Notes under the pieces: model-generated | Database searches by the model: none | What the model was told of the DNA's origin: nothing | The model's input: only the letters and a program-made list of their open reading frames with translations | Shown here: in pieces, positions 11,745-22,458 of the stretch | Layout: each line of letters begins with the position of its first letter | Numbering within the stretch: the stretch's first letter is position 1 | NCBI GenBank assembly: GCA_030847615.1 | Contig: JAUMIR010000001.1 | Span: 85,733,501 to 85,797,500 of the forward strand | DNA: 64,000 bases | Direction: 5' to 3' | From: Gambelia wislizenii | Taxonomy: Eukaryota; Chordata; Lepidosauria; Squamata; Crotaphytidae | Position numbers and translations under genes: made by a program

Positions 11745-12254
11745 TAGGCTTATCTACATGGGCCAGAATATGCCACCTCCCCTGTTACCTGCATGGACGG
11801 GATGGAGTCTAGACTACCAGGCTGGCTGGTCTCTGCAGTTGCCGCCACCACTCACATCATATTCTATGAAGCCAGGAAGCTGGCCTGCAGCACGTGTCCA
11901 AAGTTCCCTGCATGTAACCAGCCTTGGTCACATGCTGTGGGACTCCTTCCTGGCTATGGAAGAGTGAGGCAGATAGCTGCTGCAGCAATGGGCTGGAGTG
12001 TCAGGCTGGGCTTCTGTGGTCACGTGGGAGTTGTTCTGTTTTATTGTGGCTGGAGCAGATTTTACCAGGTATTTTTTTTAAAAAATGGTGTAATGGGCCT
12101 TACCCTGTCTTCCCCCTGTCTTGGCCTCATCTTGGTCCTGGGGGTCGTGAGACTGCCTGGGAGCAAAACAGGGAAGAAGCCCTGCGTCATCTGGACTGCA
12201 GGGCTCCAAGATGAGGACATGATGGGGTAAATTGTCCATCTAGACAAGCCCTTA
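11745..12254. mobile_element. Non-autonomous DNA transposon related to the 10.7-kb element
   Basis: The left end (taggcttatctacatgggcc) and the reverse complement of the right end (taagggcttgtctagatgga) form an imperfect inverted repeat, and both resemble the left end of the element at 10712 (agggcttgtctacac). Unlike that element, its interior is not palindromic. No transposase frame is present. Confidence 0.5.
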
Positions 12255-12964
12255 GACTCCCAAGAAAGCAGCAAAAACACAAATAAACCAATAGAGGGAA
12301 AGTGATTGTGAACATAAGAAAAGGTACTGTACTTAGTATCAGCCACCACAAGGCTTCTTTTGATAACGTGGTTGGCTTCCTTTTTGTAGAGGTGCTTGTT
12401 TCCTTCCAGCTCAGGTCCAAAGGAGAAGATTTATTGAATCACCAGCACTCACAGTATTTCAAAGCCTCCTGGTTTATCAAAGTGCAAAAAAAGAAGAAGC
12501 AAGAACAGTTTGGAAAAGATGCAACAGACAAAAACAAGAAAGCATAACTGTATCTGGTATTCTACACAAACCAAGAATGAGTCTGACTAAGAATACATTC
12601 CAAATCCAAAATGAAGTGTGCAGGGACCATAAGTGTATAGGCAAAGACAAGTTGCCCAAATGTTTGTACACAAAACCTAAGCCAGCGAAGGCAGAATTTA
12701 ATTAGCCAATAACAATCTGAATTGCTACAGTGATCTCATACTTGGCAGTTGTGTGAAGTGATACATACTACTGAGACAGAGATATGCTTGGTCTCTTGTA
12801 AAACAGCCTGACCTCATCTCTGGCCTTGAAGATCTCAGCCACCAGGTAACACAGACATGTCTGCTCCCTAAATGTGTTTCTGACTCAGGAAGAAAGGAAG
12901 AGGTCCCCAGAGATTTTAACAACACAGAACTTAGGATCACAAACAAGCCTAGATTTCTTCACAC
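12255..12964. other. No gene seen
   Basis: Non-coding. Open frames are under 80 codons and have no domain similarity I recognise. Confidence 0.45.
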
Positions 12965-14140
12965 TCCTGACTCTTTTAAAAATATATTTTTGTTATCATA
13001 TACATTTAATGCTATAAAACAACACATAGGATTAAGCTACAACACTACTACTGAAACTAACTTCTACAACTAACAACATACTAACAACTAGACTAACTAA
13101 CAATTTATATCTACTAACAAGGACAAAAAATAAAAAAAGACAAAGACAAAAAAAGGTATCTATGACTCTCAACTTTCCTGCTTATGGTTATAGTTATCTA
13201 ATAAATCTACATCTTCCATTATTAAAAATATTATAATATTTATTCTTCCTCTACCTGTTCAAATATAATGCACTTCTACTTATCATTCTTTTCTAATGTT
13301 CTTCAAACCCTGTAACTACTAATTTCCTCCACTTTTTTCTCATATATTCAATTACTAACTCCAATGCTCTTTAAAAGTATCTAATGACTTTTCTCTAATT
13401 AAATTTGTTAGTTTGTCCATTTCAACAATGTCATATAATTGTAACAACCAATCTTCCTGAGATGGAACAGCCATATCTTTCCATTTGTGCATGTATACAA
13501 TTCTAGCAGCTGCAATCATTGTATGACTCTTTCGTGTTTCTTCTCCAACTGTTCTTCCATCAATTCCAATTTAAAAAATGCTGGCTTCAACTGGAGTTTA
13601 TGCTTCAAATATCTTCCAACATCAAATGTATTTTTTGTCTCATCACAAGTCCACTACATATGATATAAGTTCCTTCTTTTTTATTATATTTCCAACATTT
13701 GTTTGTAGAACCTTTATAAATCTTGGAGATCTTTTCTGGTGTCAAATACCATCAAAACATCATTTTGTAAAAAAATTCTTTGAAGTCATAACTTCAAGTA
13801 AAACTTAATCCTTTTTTCCAGATCCTTGCCCATTGTTCTAGGTGTATGTTATGACCTACATTCTGAGCCCATTTAATCATTCAATCTTTAACCTGTTCAT
13901 TTTCCATTTCCATTGTCAATAAAACATATACATCTTAGCAATTAAATGTTTTTCTTTTACACAAAGTTGTGTTTCAAATTTTGATCTTGTTGTTTCCAAG
14001 CCATATAATTTCTCATGCATTTTAAATCTCTCAAATAATTGCCTATAAAAATACCATTGAAGATTATAGTCCTCTAATACTAATTCTGCAGCTGTTTTTA
14101 GCCTAAATCATCCTTCTTCCAACTTCAAAAGATTTCTATA
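12965..14140 (-). repeat. L1 LINE 3' remnant (ORF2 C-terminus and 3' UTR)
   Basis: On the minus strand near 13530-13390 the translation reads MIAAARIVYMHKWKD, then WLLQLYDIVEMDKLTNLI, the typical end of lizard L1 ORF2 (a helix-rich segment after the cysteine/histidine motif). The plus-strand left edge is T-rich, matching a minus-strand L1 poly-A side. Frames are broken throughout, so this is an old, inactive 5'-truncated copy. A (TATC)n tract at about 14143-14172 marks its right side. Confidence 0.65.
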
Positions 14141-14839
14141 GATAATCTGTCTATCTATCTATCTATCTATCATCTATCTTTTTAGTTTCTTTTCTTTTAC
14201 ATGTAAAGCTTCATGGGGCGAGACTCACAGAGGCATTTGAGAACATAATCTTGTTTTGTACTTATCCCATATTATTAACAGTGATCTTCTGATGTAATGG
14301 TTATTAAAATCAGCATTCACTTTGATTTTTATCATACCTAAGAAAACCAACCACATCTCAAGTCAAATCCCTCTAACTGTAATTCCACACTCCTGATACA
14401 AGGGAATAAAATGTGGATTGGTGTGCCGTAACACCAATTCGCAGCAGCTTTCATCTCCTTTTTTTTTTCCCCAAGATCACTGGTGTGCAAAGCTATCCAT
14501 GTTTGCTGTTCAAACAGGCATACCAGTGAATCAAGATGGTGGGCACGAGTGAATTACTTGCAGTTTTATTCCCCACAAGTTGCTGCTGCCAAAACAGTAT
14601 TTAAAAAAAAAAAAAACCCTAAATCCAAGGTGCGGAAAAGCAATCTTTCGCTTAAATAAACATTTTTTTTTTAAAAAAGGCCATTTTGTTGCCTCAGTGC
14701 ACAATCACTACAGCAAAAAACCAACATGGCAGTTCCAGGCGCTGCCTTTGTTAGTAAGCTCCACCCTCTGTGCACACATCCAACCAATCAGCTATGCACT
14801 TCAGGAATGTGCAATGATGTGATTTGGTTGTCCCAACAA

Positions 14840-15090
14840 TCATAGAATCATAGAATCATAGAGTTGGAAGAGACCTCAAGGGCCATCCAGTCCAACTCCC
14901 TGCCATTCAGGAACAGACAATCAAATAATTCCCAACAGATGGCCATCCAGCCTCTGTTTAAAAACCTCCAAAGATTGAGACTCCACCACACTATGAGGCG
15001 GAAGTGTATTCCACTTCCGAACAGCTCTTACTGTCAGGAAGTTCCTCCTAATGTTTAGGTGGAATCTCTTTTCCTGTTGCTTGAAACAAA
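14840..15090 (-). repeat. CR1 3'-end fragment
   Basis: Begins with three copies of the CR1 terminal repeat (atcatagaatcatagaatc) and continues with ccagcctctgtttaaaaacc and the final coding segment, which on the minus strand reads RNFLTVRAVRKWNTLP and VFKQRLDGHLLG. This is the C-terminus of CR1 ORF2. About 250 bp remain and the element is heavily 5'-truncated. Confidence 0.85.
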
Positions 15091-15924
15091 CGGGAGTGCA
15101 CATTTTCTCCACAGTCTTTTAAAAACGACTGAGTCTTTTCTGATATAGTTTTTGTGTGTTTTGTCCCTCCACCCTTCCGAATACTGCAATTCAACATGGG
15201 ATCTCATCAGATGCAATTTCCCATGAATTCCATGAGTTTTTTCACCATCTAGATGGGCCCCAAATTAACACATATAATCCAAAACACACATGTGAAAGTA
15301 AGTCCCATGAAACTAATAGGAGTGCTTTCCAAGTAAACATCCTTGTGAAACTGATATGTATTAATTGAGCCTGGTCTTATGCATGCTTAATGAGAAGTTT
15401 CTTGGAATAGGACTTAAGTTAATGTGCATAAGATTGCAGTCTTTAGGTTCAATAGTTCTAGTTCTTTAGATAAATGTTTGATATGTGCCTGCCATATTAA
15501 ATCATACTATACATCATATCATGCTATACATCATATGTAATTTCTTTATACTGAGTCAAACCATTGATCCATCTAGATCACCATTGTCAACTGACACTCC
15601 AGAACATCAGGCAAAACCCACTAGCTGAGACCTTTTAACTGAAGATCATGAGTATTTAGTCTGGAAACAAAGTGCATGTTCTGTCATTGAGTTCCCCATC
15701 CTGAGTAACTGTTCTCATATGTATGTAATGAGGGGACCTTTGCAGCATGCAAACAGAAGAGAAGTAAATTCTCAAAGAATGCCAAATTTTATTAAAGCCC
15801 AAGATGCAGGGCTGGTTTAAGGGTCCTGCAGCAGCTGCAGCCACAGCCCCCCCCGTCATAACCCTCCTCCTGCAAAAACATTATTAGTAATAATCTGAAT
15901 ATCCTGTACTGTGAATAGGTTAGG
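15091..15924. other. No gene seen
   Basis: AT-rich non-coding sequence. Nothing recognisable apart from short direct repeats around 15508-15540. Confidence 0.45.
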
Positions 15925-16150
15925 TTAGGTTACATTCACCTGAGATAAACATATGGGCTCCATCCAACAACTGAATACACAAATGTACATGCTAATCCAC
16001 TTCAACAGGGAACCATAGTATATAAACCCCACACACCCACACTGCCACCATTCTCTGAAGATGCCAGCCACAGATGCAGGCGAAACGTCAGGAACAAACT
16101 CTTCTAGAACATGGCCTCACAGCCTGGAAAAAATCCACAAAAAAACCTAT
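15925..16150 (+). repeat. Penelope-type repeat fragment containing a hammerhead-like core
   Basis: A repeat text that is abundant in squamate genomes (caggcgaaacgtcagga, then ttctagaacatggcc). Its core at 16055-16089 fits the hammerhead ribozyme pattern. Penelope-like elements are known to carry hammerhead motifs in their terminal repeats, which is why I assign it there. No reverse transcriptase or GIY-YIG coding part is present in this copy. Confidence 0.45.
16051..16095 (+). ncRNA. Hammerhead-ribozyme-like motif
   Basis: CTGAAGA at 16055-16061 matches the conserved CUGANGA box. Stem II pairs 16063-16068 with 16076-16081 (five pairs, one A-A mismatch) around a seven-base loop. GAAA follows at 16082-16085. 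The four bases ACGT (16085-16088) are self-complementary and would give the very short stem III typical of minimal, dimer-active hammerheads. GTC at 16087-16089 gives the expected cleavage triplet. Stem I is weak in this copy (only 2-3 pairs next to the core), so self-cleavage is uncertain. Confidence 0.5.
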
Positions 16151-16682
16151 AGTAATCATGTATTTAATGCAAATTTAAATATACCAGTATTGCAATGCTT
16201 GTTTTCACACTCTCTTTAGAACTGCTCTACTCCTTTGTGACAAAGGACTTTATTATGCCAGCCTGTTGTCTAGCAGCAATCTCATGATTGAAGCAAACAG
16301 GGACATAATGGTTTGAAAACAATCATTATTACACGTCTCTGCATTCTCATTATCATGCTGCTTCTGAGATCCATGGTCTCACGCTTGCTCTTCTCTAATC
16401 CCACCTTCCTCCCCATGTATGCCCTACCCAGTGCATGCATACCTTTACATCTCCCATCCTACCCACCCCACCACCCCACACTCCCTTTCACAGCTTGCCA
16501 CCATGATGTTTCAGACAGATCTTAAACTCCTACCCAACCCATTGACTGCCCACTCATCTTCCTCTTAATCCTGAGAGGAGTGGGAAGTTGAAGTTGAGCT
16601 GGGAAGGGGTTTAAGATCTGGCTGAGTGGTGGCAAGCTAGGAAAGAGAGTGAAGGGGTGTTGCTGCTGGCAAGACAGGGGAT

Positions 16683-16720
16683 GAAGAGGAGGAGGAGGAG
16701 GAGGAGGAGGAGGAGGGGGA
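16683..16720 (+). repeat. (GAG)n microsatellite
   Basis: About eleven GAG/GGA units in a row. It gives an Arg- or Glu-rich open frame by chance; no gene is implied. Confidence 0.9.
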
Positions 16721-16929
16721 AGAAGTATTGCTATTTAAGTAGCAGCTACAAACTTTGGAGTTTTTCAAACCACCCTCCCCAAATGTTCTTTTGCCGTCAG
16801 CAAAAGAATGCCCTATACCTCACTTACCTTCCATCCCAGCAAAAAGCAGCCCCAGCAATGAATGAGGAGTGAATGGAGCTCCATTCACTTCCTCATCTGA
16901 AACCCCACAGATTCTCATGAGAATACCCA

Positions 16930-17460
16930 GTGTGGGAAATTAAAAAAACTAAACAAAAATAACACTCAAAAGGTTACAGAAAGCACACAAACACACTTAA
17001 AAACTTACAAGCAAATTGGGGAGGGTCATAAAAAGAGTGTCACCTACCTGGATATCGTGCTCTCACCTGGAAGTGTTCTGGCCGGACTGGCCATTGATGC
17101 TGCATTCACGTGAGTACAGTGGCATGCAGATTGAAACACTGGCAATGCCAGCAGAAAACTGCCATGGGGGATCAATTGACAGCTTCGGACATCAATAAAA
17201 AAGAATGGGTTTTTAGCAGTACATGATCGTGGAAGGATGATGTCATCTGGTATGCACGCCCTTTGGCGATCATTAGGCATCCTTAGGATGCCGTATTTGC
17301 ATGGTCTGATAAAGTCCTTTGTGGTGGGCTGACTGTAAAAATAGCCTCAGACTGCTTGGGAATGGTGAGGGGAACGGGGGAGGGAAGGGAATCATGTCTG
17401 CTCATGCCATGACTGCTGAAATATCATAACTGCAGCAGAAGGGACCTAGTACACTACCTA
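16930..17460. repeat. Unclassified interspersed repeat, related to 54945-55470
   Basis: Shares an A/C-rich block ending in cacttaaaaac, the phrase ctcacctggaagt and a right-hand block around catgccatgac with the segment at 54945-55470, in the same order. The pair probably represents one non-autonomous DNA element. Terminal repeats are not clear enough to fix the ends. Confidence 0.35.
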
Positions 17461-18591
17461 TCATAGTGGAAAAGCAGCAATGTTGGGAGCCATTGAGGGT
17501 TTTTTCCCATCAGTGAAAAGGTGCACTCTAACAATGATTGAAAAGCAAAGCAGCAACAGGACAGACATGATGTTGTTTGATAAGTACCGGCCAAAGACAC
17601 TATTATCCAGTTTTAATTTTCATGTACCATCCTAGTGTGACAAGATATCCTGATAGTTATTTTGCAAGCTTCTTCCTCTAACACTTTTCTACCATAGACA
17701 AATTGGAAATTTTTCAAGCTGTCCATATTAAAAGAACTGTAAGAAATGTAGTCAGCAGAGATTTTTTGGTTTTTTATAATAAAGCAATCTTTCCTGTGTA
17801 AATTTAATTCTAATGGGACCACACCAAAGCAAGTTCTTGGTTCACTGAAAGTTCTTAATATTAATCTGCCAGGAGCTGCCTGTACTGGAATTCTTAGAAG
17901 TGTTATTTTCTTAGAAGTGATATTGAGTTAGCTGCTCATGCTAAATCTTTCCTATTGTGAATGCTGAATAGGGACCCCAGTTACTCCATTATCTGATGGA
18001 ATCAAATGGAAGGGTAGCTGATTTTAAAAGGAAAAGGGATAGTTTTTTTTGTTTTTTGTTTTAGATACTCGGATATGTAAGTGATTCGGGGAGGATCTTG
18101 TTATACTACCACAGGTGTACTTTTCAGAACTGCTGAACAAATATACTTATTGTGATCACATGGTTGCCACTTTCTTTTTTGGTAAGACTCATGTCCTTAA
18201 CCTGCATGTCAAGCAGAAATTCTATAAGAGTAGCATTCCTCCTAACTGCATCTCCATGCATTAAAGGCTATCCATGTGGTATTTCTGCCTCTCTTACAAA
18301 AATGTTAAAATTACCAAGTTTGTATTATGGGAAAAGGCAGCAATCTTGATGTGTGCCCATTGGGGATTTTTCTTCATATATTATTATTTCACCCATCTCT
18401 GTCCAACAACTAGCAAACCTTGACGTACACTAGAAGATTCTGCATTGAATTACTGGGACTGCACAGAAGTTGTCCTTCCTAAAACCCCAAGTATATTTGT
18501 TCTGGAAATATCAATGATATAGAGCTGGTGTCATGTATTAGAAGGCAGGATCCAATGGCAGACTTCTGGTGGTGGAGCCGGGAGGGAACAC
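17461..18591. other. No gene seen
   Basis: AT-rich non-coding sequence up to the start of L2 homology at about 18592. Confidence 0.45.
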
Positions 18592-19448
18592 CACCATTTC
18601 CTGGTCAAGATGGAGCTAAGAGCCACTGTCTGCCCCACCGGGGGTGGTGGACCTATTAGAATGGTCCGCCCTCGAAGGCTAATGGAACCAATTGGATTCC
18701 AGAAAGCCTTGGAGGGTTTAATGGTTGGTAACGCCGGTGATTCTGTTGAAGCTTTGGTTAATATTTGGAACACCGACCTCACCAAGGCTATCGACACGAT
18801 TGCTCCCAAACGTCCTTTCCAGCCTGCTCCTAACCGTAAGCCCTGGTATTTAGAGGAGCTTAGGAAGATGAAACGGGCTGGACAACGACTAGAGCGCACC
18901 TGGTGGAAGACTCGACTCTTATCCGACAAGACTCGTCATAGGAATTTCCTTGATTCTTATCGAGAGGCGATATGTGCAGCGCAGAAGTCTTTCGCCTCTG
19001 CACGTATTGCGTCTGCAGAGTCCCGTCCAGCAGAACTGTTTAGGGTGGTGGGGGAGCTGACGCAGATTCCACCTGTGCAGAACCCTGGCCTGCTGTGATG
19101 CGTTTAACATCCACTTTGCAGATAAAATCTCTTGGATAAGAGCCAACTTAGATGCCAGTGTTATGACAGAATCTATAGACGAGGTGTCCAGCAACTCCAT
19201 TGATGAAATTTTATTGAATCAGCTTCAATCTGTGAGTACTGATGACGTGGACAAGCTCCTTGGTAGAGTGAGGAAGACGACCTGTCCCCTCAATCCCTGT
19301 CCATCTTGGCTGTCCACCCAAGGGGGCGATGCATTGGGAGTACTTCTTAGGGATATTATCATAGAATCATAGAATCATAGAATTGCAGAGTTGGAAGAGA
19401 CCACGAGGGCCATCCAGTCCAACCCCCCTGCCATGCAGGAAATCACAA

Positions 19449-22361
19449 TCAAAGCATCCCCGACAGATGGCCATCCAGCCTCTGTTTAAAGACCTCCAAG
19501 GAAGGAGACCCCACCACGCTCCGAGGGAGTGTGTTCCACTGCCGAACAGCTCTTACTGTCAAAAAGTTCCTCCTCATGTTGAGGTGGAATCTCTGTTCCT
19601 GGAGCTTGCACCCATTGCTCCGTGTTCCAGTCTCTGGAGCAGCAGAAAACAAGCCTGCTCCATCCTCAGCGTGACATCCCTTCAAATACTTAAACAGGGC
19701 TATCATATCGCCTCTAAACTGTCTTTTTTCCAGGCTAAACATACCCAGCTCCCTAAGTCTCTCCTCATAAGGCATCGTTTCCAGACCTTTCACCATTTTA
19801 GTTGCCCTTCTCTGGACATGCTCCAATTTGTCAATATCCTTTCTGAATTGTGGTGCCCAGAACTGGACACAGTATTCTAAGTGAGGTCTGACCAAGGCAG
19901 AATAGAGTGGCACTATTACTTCCCTTGATCTAGACACTATACTTCTATTGATACAGCCCAAAATTGCATTGGCCTTTTTAGCTGCCGCATCACACTGTTG
20001 GCTCATGTTCAACTTGTGGTCTACTAGGACTCCTAGATCCCTTTCGCACGTAGTCTCATTCAGCCAGGTCTCTCCCATCCTATATTTATGCATATCATTT
20101 TTCCGCCCTAAATGCAGTACTTTACATTTCTCCGTATTGAATTTCATTTTGTTAGCTTTGGCCCAGCTCTCCAGTCTATCCAGGTCATTCTGAATTTTGA
20201 TCCTGTCCTCTAGGGTATTAGCTACTCCTCCCAATTTGGTGTCATCTGCAAATTTGATAAGTATGCCCCTAATTCCCTCATCTAAGTCATTGATAAAGAT
20301 GTTGAATAGCACTGGGACCAGGACAGAACCCTGTGGCACCCCACTGGTCACATCTTTCCAAGACGAAGAGGAGCCACTGCTGAGCACCCTTTGGGTTCGG
20401 CCGGTCAACCAATTACAAATCCATTGAACAGTTAACTTGTCTAGCCCACATTCTACAAGCTTGTTTGCAAGAATGTCATGGGGAACCTTGTCAAAGGCCT
20501 TACTGAAATCAAGGTATGCAATGTCCACAGCGTTCCCTTCATCTACCAAGCTGGTAACTTTATCAAAAAAAGAGATCAGATTAGTCTGGCATGACTTGTT
20601 TCTCTGAAACCCATGCTGACTTTTTGTGATTATGGCATTGCCTTCTAAATGTTCACAGACTCTCTGTTTAATGATCTGTTCTAGAATCTTCGCTGGTATT
20701 GATGTCAGACTAACTGGACGATAGTTGTTGGGATCCTCTTTTTCCCCCTTTTTGAAGATGGGAACAACGTTTGCCCTCCTCCAGTCTGCTGGGACTTCTC
20801 CTGTTCTCCAGGAGTTCTCAAATATTATTGCCAATGGCTCTGAGATTATATTTGCCAGCTCTTTTAATACTCTTGGATGTAGTTCATCTGGTCCTGGAGA
20901 TTTAAATTCATTTAGATTAAGAAGGTATTCCTGTACTACCTCTTTACTTATTTTGAGCTGGATTTCCCCTATTGTGTCCTCTGTTCCATTCTCCTCAGGT
21001 TGGTCCTCCTTTTCCTTTTCTGAAAACACTGAGGCAAAGAAGGTGTTGAGTAATTCTGCCTTTTCTCTGTCCCCTGTTAGCATTTTGCCATCTTCTCCAC
21101 GTAGCGGCCCTATCATTTCCTTCTTCCTCCTTTTGCTGCGGACATACCCCAAAAAACCCTTTTTATTGTTCTTAACCTCCCTAGCAAGCCTGAGCTCATT
21201 CTGCACTTTAGCTTTTCTGACTTTACTCCTACACGTGTTCGCTATCTGTTTGAATTCTTCTTTGGTGATTTCCCCCCTTTTCCATTTCCTATACATGTTC
21301 CGTTTAAAACTTAGCTCCATTGAAAGTTCTTTAGTCATCCATCCTGGTTTCTTGAGACACCTCCCATTTTTCTTCCTTATTGGTACTGTTTGAAATTGTG
21401 CCTTCAGTATCTCCCTTTTGAGAAAGTCCCATCCGTCTTGAGGTCCCTTCTCTTTTAGTATTCTTGACCATGGGATCATCCCCAGTATTTCCCTGAGTTT
21501 ATTGAAATCAGCTCTCCTAAAGTCAAGAATGCGTGTCTGACTATGCCTGGCTTCTCCTTTCCATTGTATAACAAACTCCAGGAGAACATGATCACTCTCA
21601 CCTAAGGATCCCACCACTTGCACCCCATTAACCAGGTCGTCTCTGTTGGTTAGGATCAGATCTAAAATAGCTGACCCCCTTGTTGCCTCTTCCACCTTTT
21701 GGACCATGAAATTGTCTTCCAGGCATGTAAGGAATTTGCTAGACCTTGTAGTTTTGGCTGAGTTAGATTGCCAGCAAATATCAGGATAGTTGAAGTCACC
21801 CATCACTACTACATCTCTCCTTTCTGCATGTATGTTCATCTGTTCTAGAAAGGCAACATCCAATTCCTCTGTCTGATTTGGGGGTCTGTAGTAGAGTCCC
21901 ACAATAACATCCCTGTTGTTTCCCTCCCCTTTAATTTTTATCCAGATGCTCTCCACCTGGCTTCCAGTATTGATGTCGTGGATCACTTCACTGGTGTAAA
22001 TATCCCTGACATATAATGCTATTCCTCCTCCTTTCCTGTTTGGCCTGTTTCTCCTATAAAGGTTATACCCCTCTATTCCTACATTCCAATCATGAGACTC
22101 GTCCCACCAGGTTTCAGTAACGCCTATTATATCATATTTGTTTTGTAGTGCAAGGAGTTCAAGTTCATCTTGCTTATTTCCCATGCTCTGTGCATTAGTG
22201 TAGAGACATCTGAGACCATGTGTTCCCTTTACTTGCTCCCTGTGCAAGTTTTTTTGCCTCCCACTGTTGGGTCCTTGCGCTGTTTGCCTTGTTCCCTCTA
22301 TGACAGTTTGACTATTTTCTCCAGCCCTTTTGCCTTCCAGAATACTGTCTCCCTCCCCCAT
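19449..22361 (-). CDS. CR1 ORF2: endonuclease-reverse transcriptase, uninterrupted
   Basis: From the ATG at 22361 (MGEGDSILEG) the frame runs 970 codons to the stop at 19449 without a break. An apurinic-type endonuclease domain comes first: TNAQSMGNKQDELELLALQ, VTETWWDESHDW with the catalytic Glu, [13 protein letters not shown] with Asp/Asn, and [10 protein letters not shown] with the Asp-His pair. The reverse transcriptase follows: YRPVSLTSIPAKILEQII, IAYLDFSKAFDKVPHDIL with the first Asp, TSGVPQGSVLVPVLFNIF, and KFADDTKLGG with the Asp pair. The C-terminal CR1 region ends in FKQRLDGHLSGML. The open frame extends further upstream to 22565, but those residues are foldback and L2 antisense, not CR1. 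Without ORF1 and the 5' promoter it is unlikely to move on its own. Confidence 0.9.
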   Translation of the reverse strand: MGEGDSILEGKRAGENSQTVIEGTRQTAQGPNSGRQKNLHREQVKGTHGLRCLYTNAQSMGNKQDELELLALQNKYDIIGVTETWWDESHDWNVGIEGYNLYRRNRPNRKGGGIALYVRDIYTSEVIHDINTGSQVESIWIKIKGEGNNRDVIVGLYYRPPNQTEELDVAFLEQMNIHAERRDVVVMGDFNYPDICWQSNSAKTTRSSKFLTCLEDNFMVQKVEEATRGSAILDLILTNRDDLVNGVQVVGSLGESDHVLLEFVIQWKGEARHSQTRILDFRRADFNKLREILGMIPWSRILKEKGPQDGWDFLKREILKAQFQTVPIRKKNGRCLKKPGWMTKELSMELSFKRNMYRKWKRGEITKEEFKQIANTCRSKVRKAKVQNELRLAREVKNNKKGFLGYVRSKRRKKEMIGPLRGEDGKMLTGDREKAELLNTFFASVFSEKEKEDQPEENGTEDTIGEIQLKISKEVVQEYLLNLNEFKSPGPDELHPRVLKELANIISEPLAIIFENSWRTGEVPADWRRANVVPIFKKGEKEDPNNYRPVSLTSIPAKILEQIIKQRVCEHLEGNAIITKSQHGFQRNKSCQTNLISFFDKVTSLVDEGNAVDIAYLDFSKAFDKVPHDILANKLVECGLDKLTVQWICNWLTGRTQRVLSSGSSSSWKDVTSGVPQGSVLVPVLFNIFINDLDEGIRGILIKFADDTKLGGVANTLEDRIKIQNDLDRLESWAKANKMKFNTEKCKVLHLGRKNDMHKYRMGETWLNETTCERDLGVLVDHKLNMSQQCDAAAKKANAILGCINRSIVSRSREVIVPLYSALVRPHLEYCVQFWAPQFRKDIDKLEHVQRRATKMVKGLETMPYEERLRELGMFSLEKRQFRGDMIALFKYLKGCHAEDGAGLFSAAPETGTRSNGCKLQEQRFHLNMRRNFLTVRAVRQWNTLPRSVVGSPSLEVFKQRLDGHLSGML

Positions 22362-22458
22362 TTGACTCAGTTTAAAGCCCTCCTGATCAACTGAGTCAAA
22401 TGGGGGAGGGAGACAGTATTCTGGAAGGCAAAAGGGCTGGAGAAAATAGTCAAACTGT
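22303..22458. repeat. Perfect 70-bp inverted duplication at the CR1 5' end
   Basis: 22303-22372 and 22389-22458 are exact reverse complements over 70 bases, separated by a 16-base loop (22373-22388) that is itself CR1 sequence. It marks the upstream end of the insertion and would form a very stable hairpin. Confidence 0.95.

Noticed and set aside
20725..21393. 222-codon plus-strand frame
   Set aside because: It is the antisense shadow of the intact CR1 frame.
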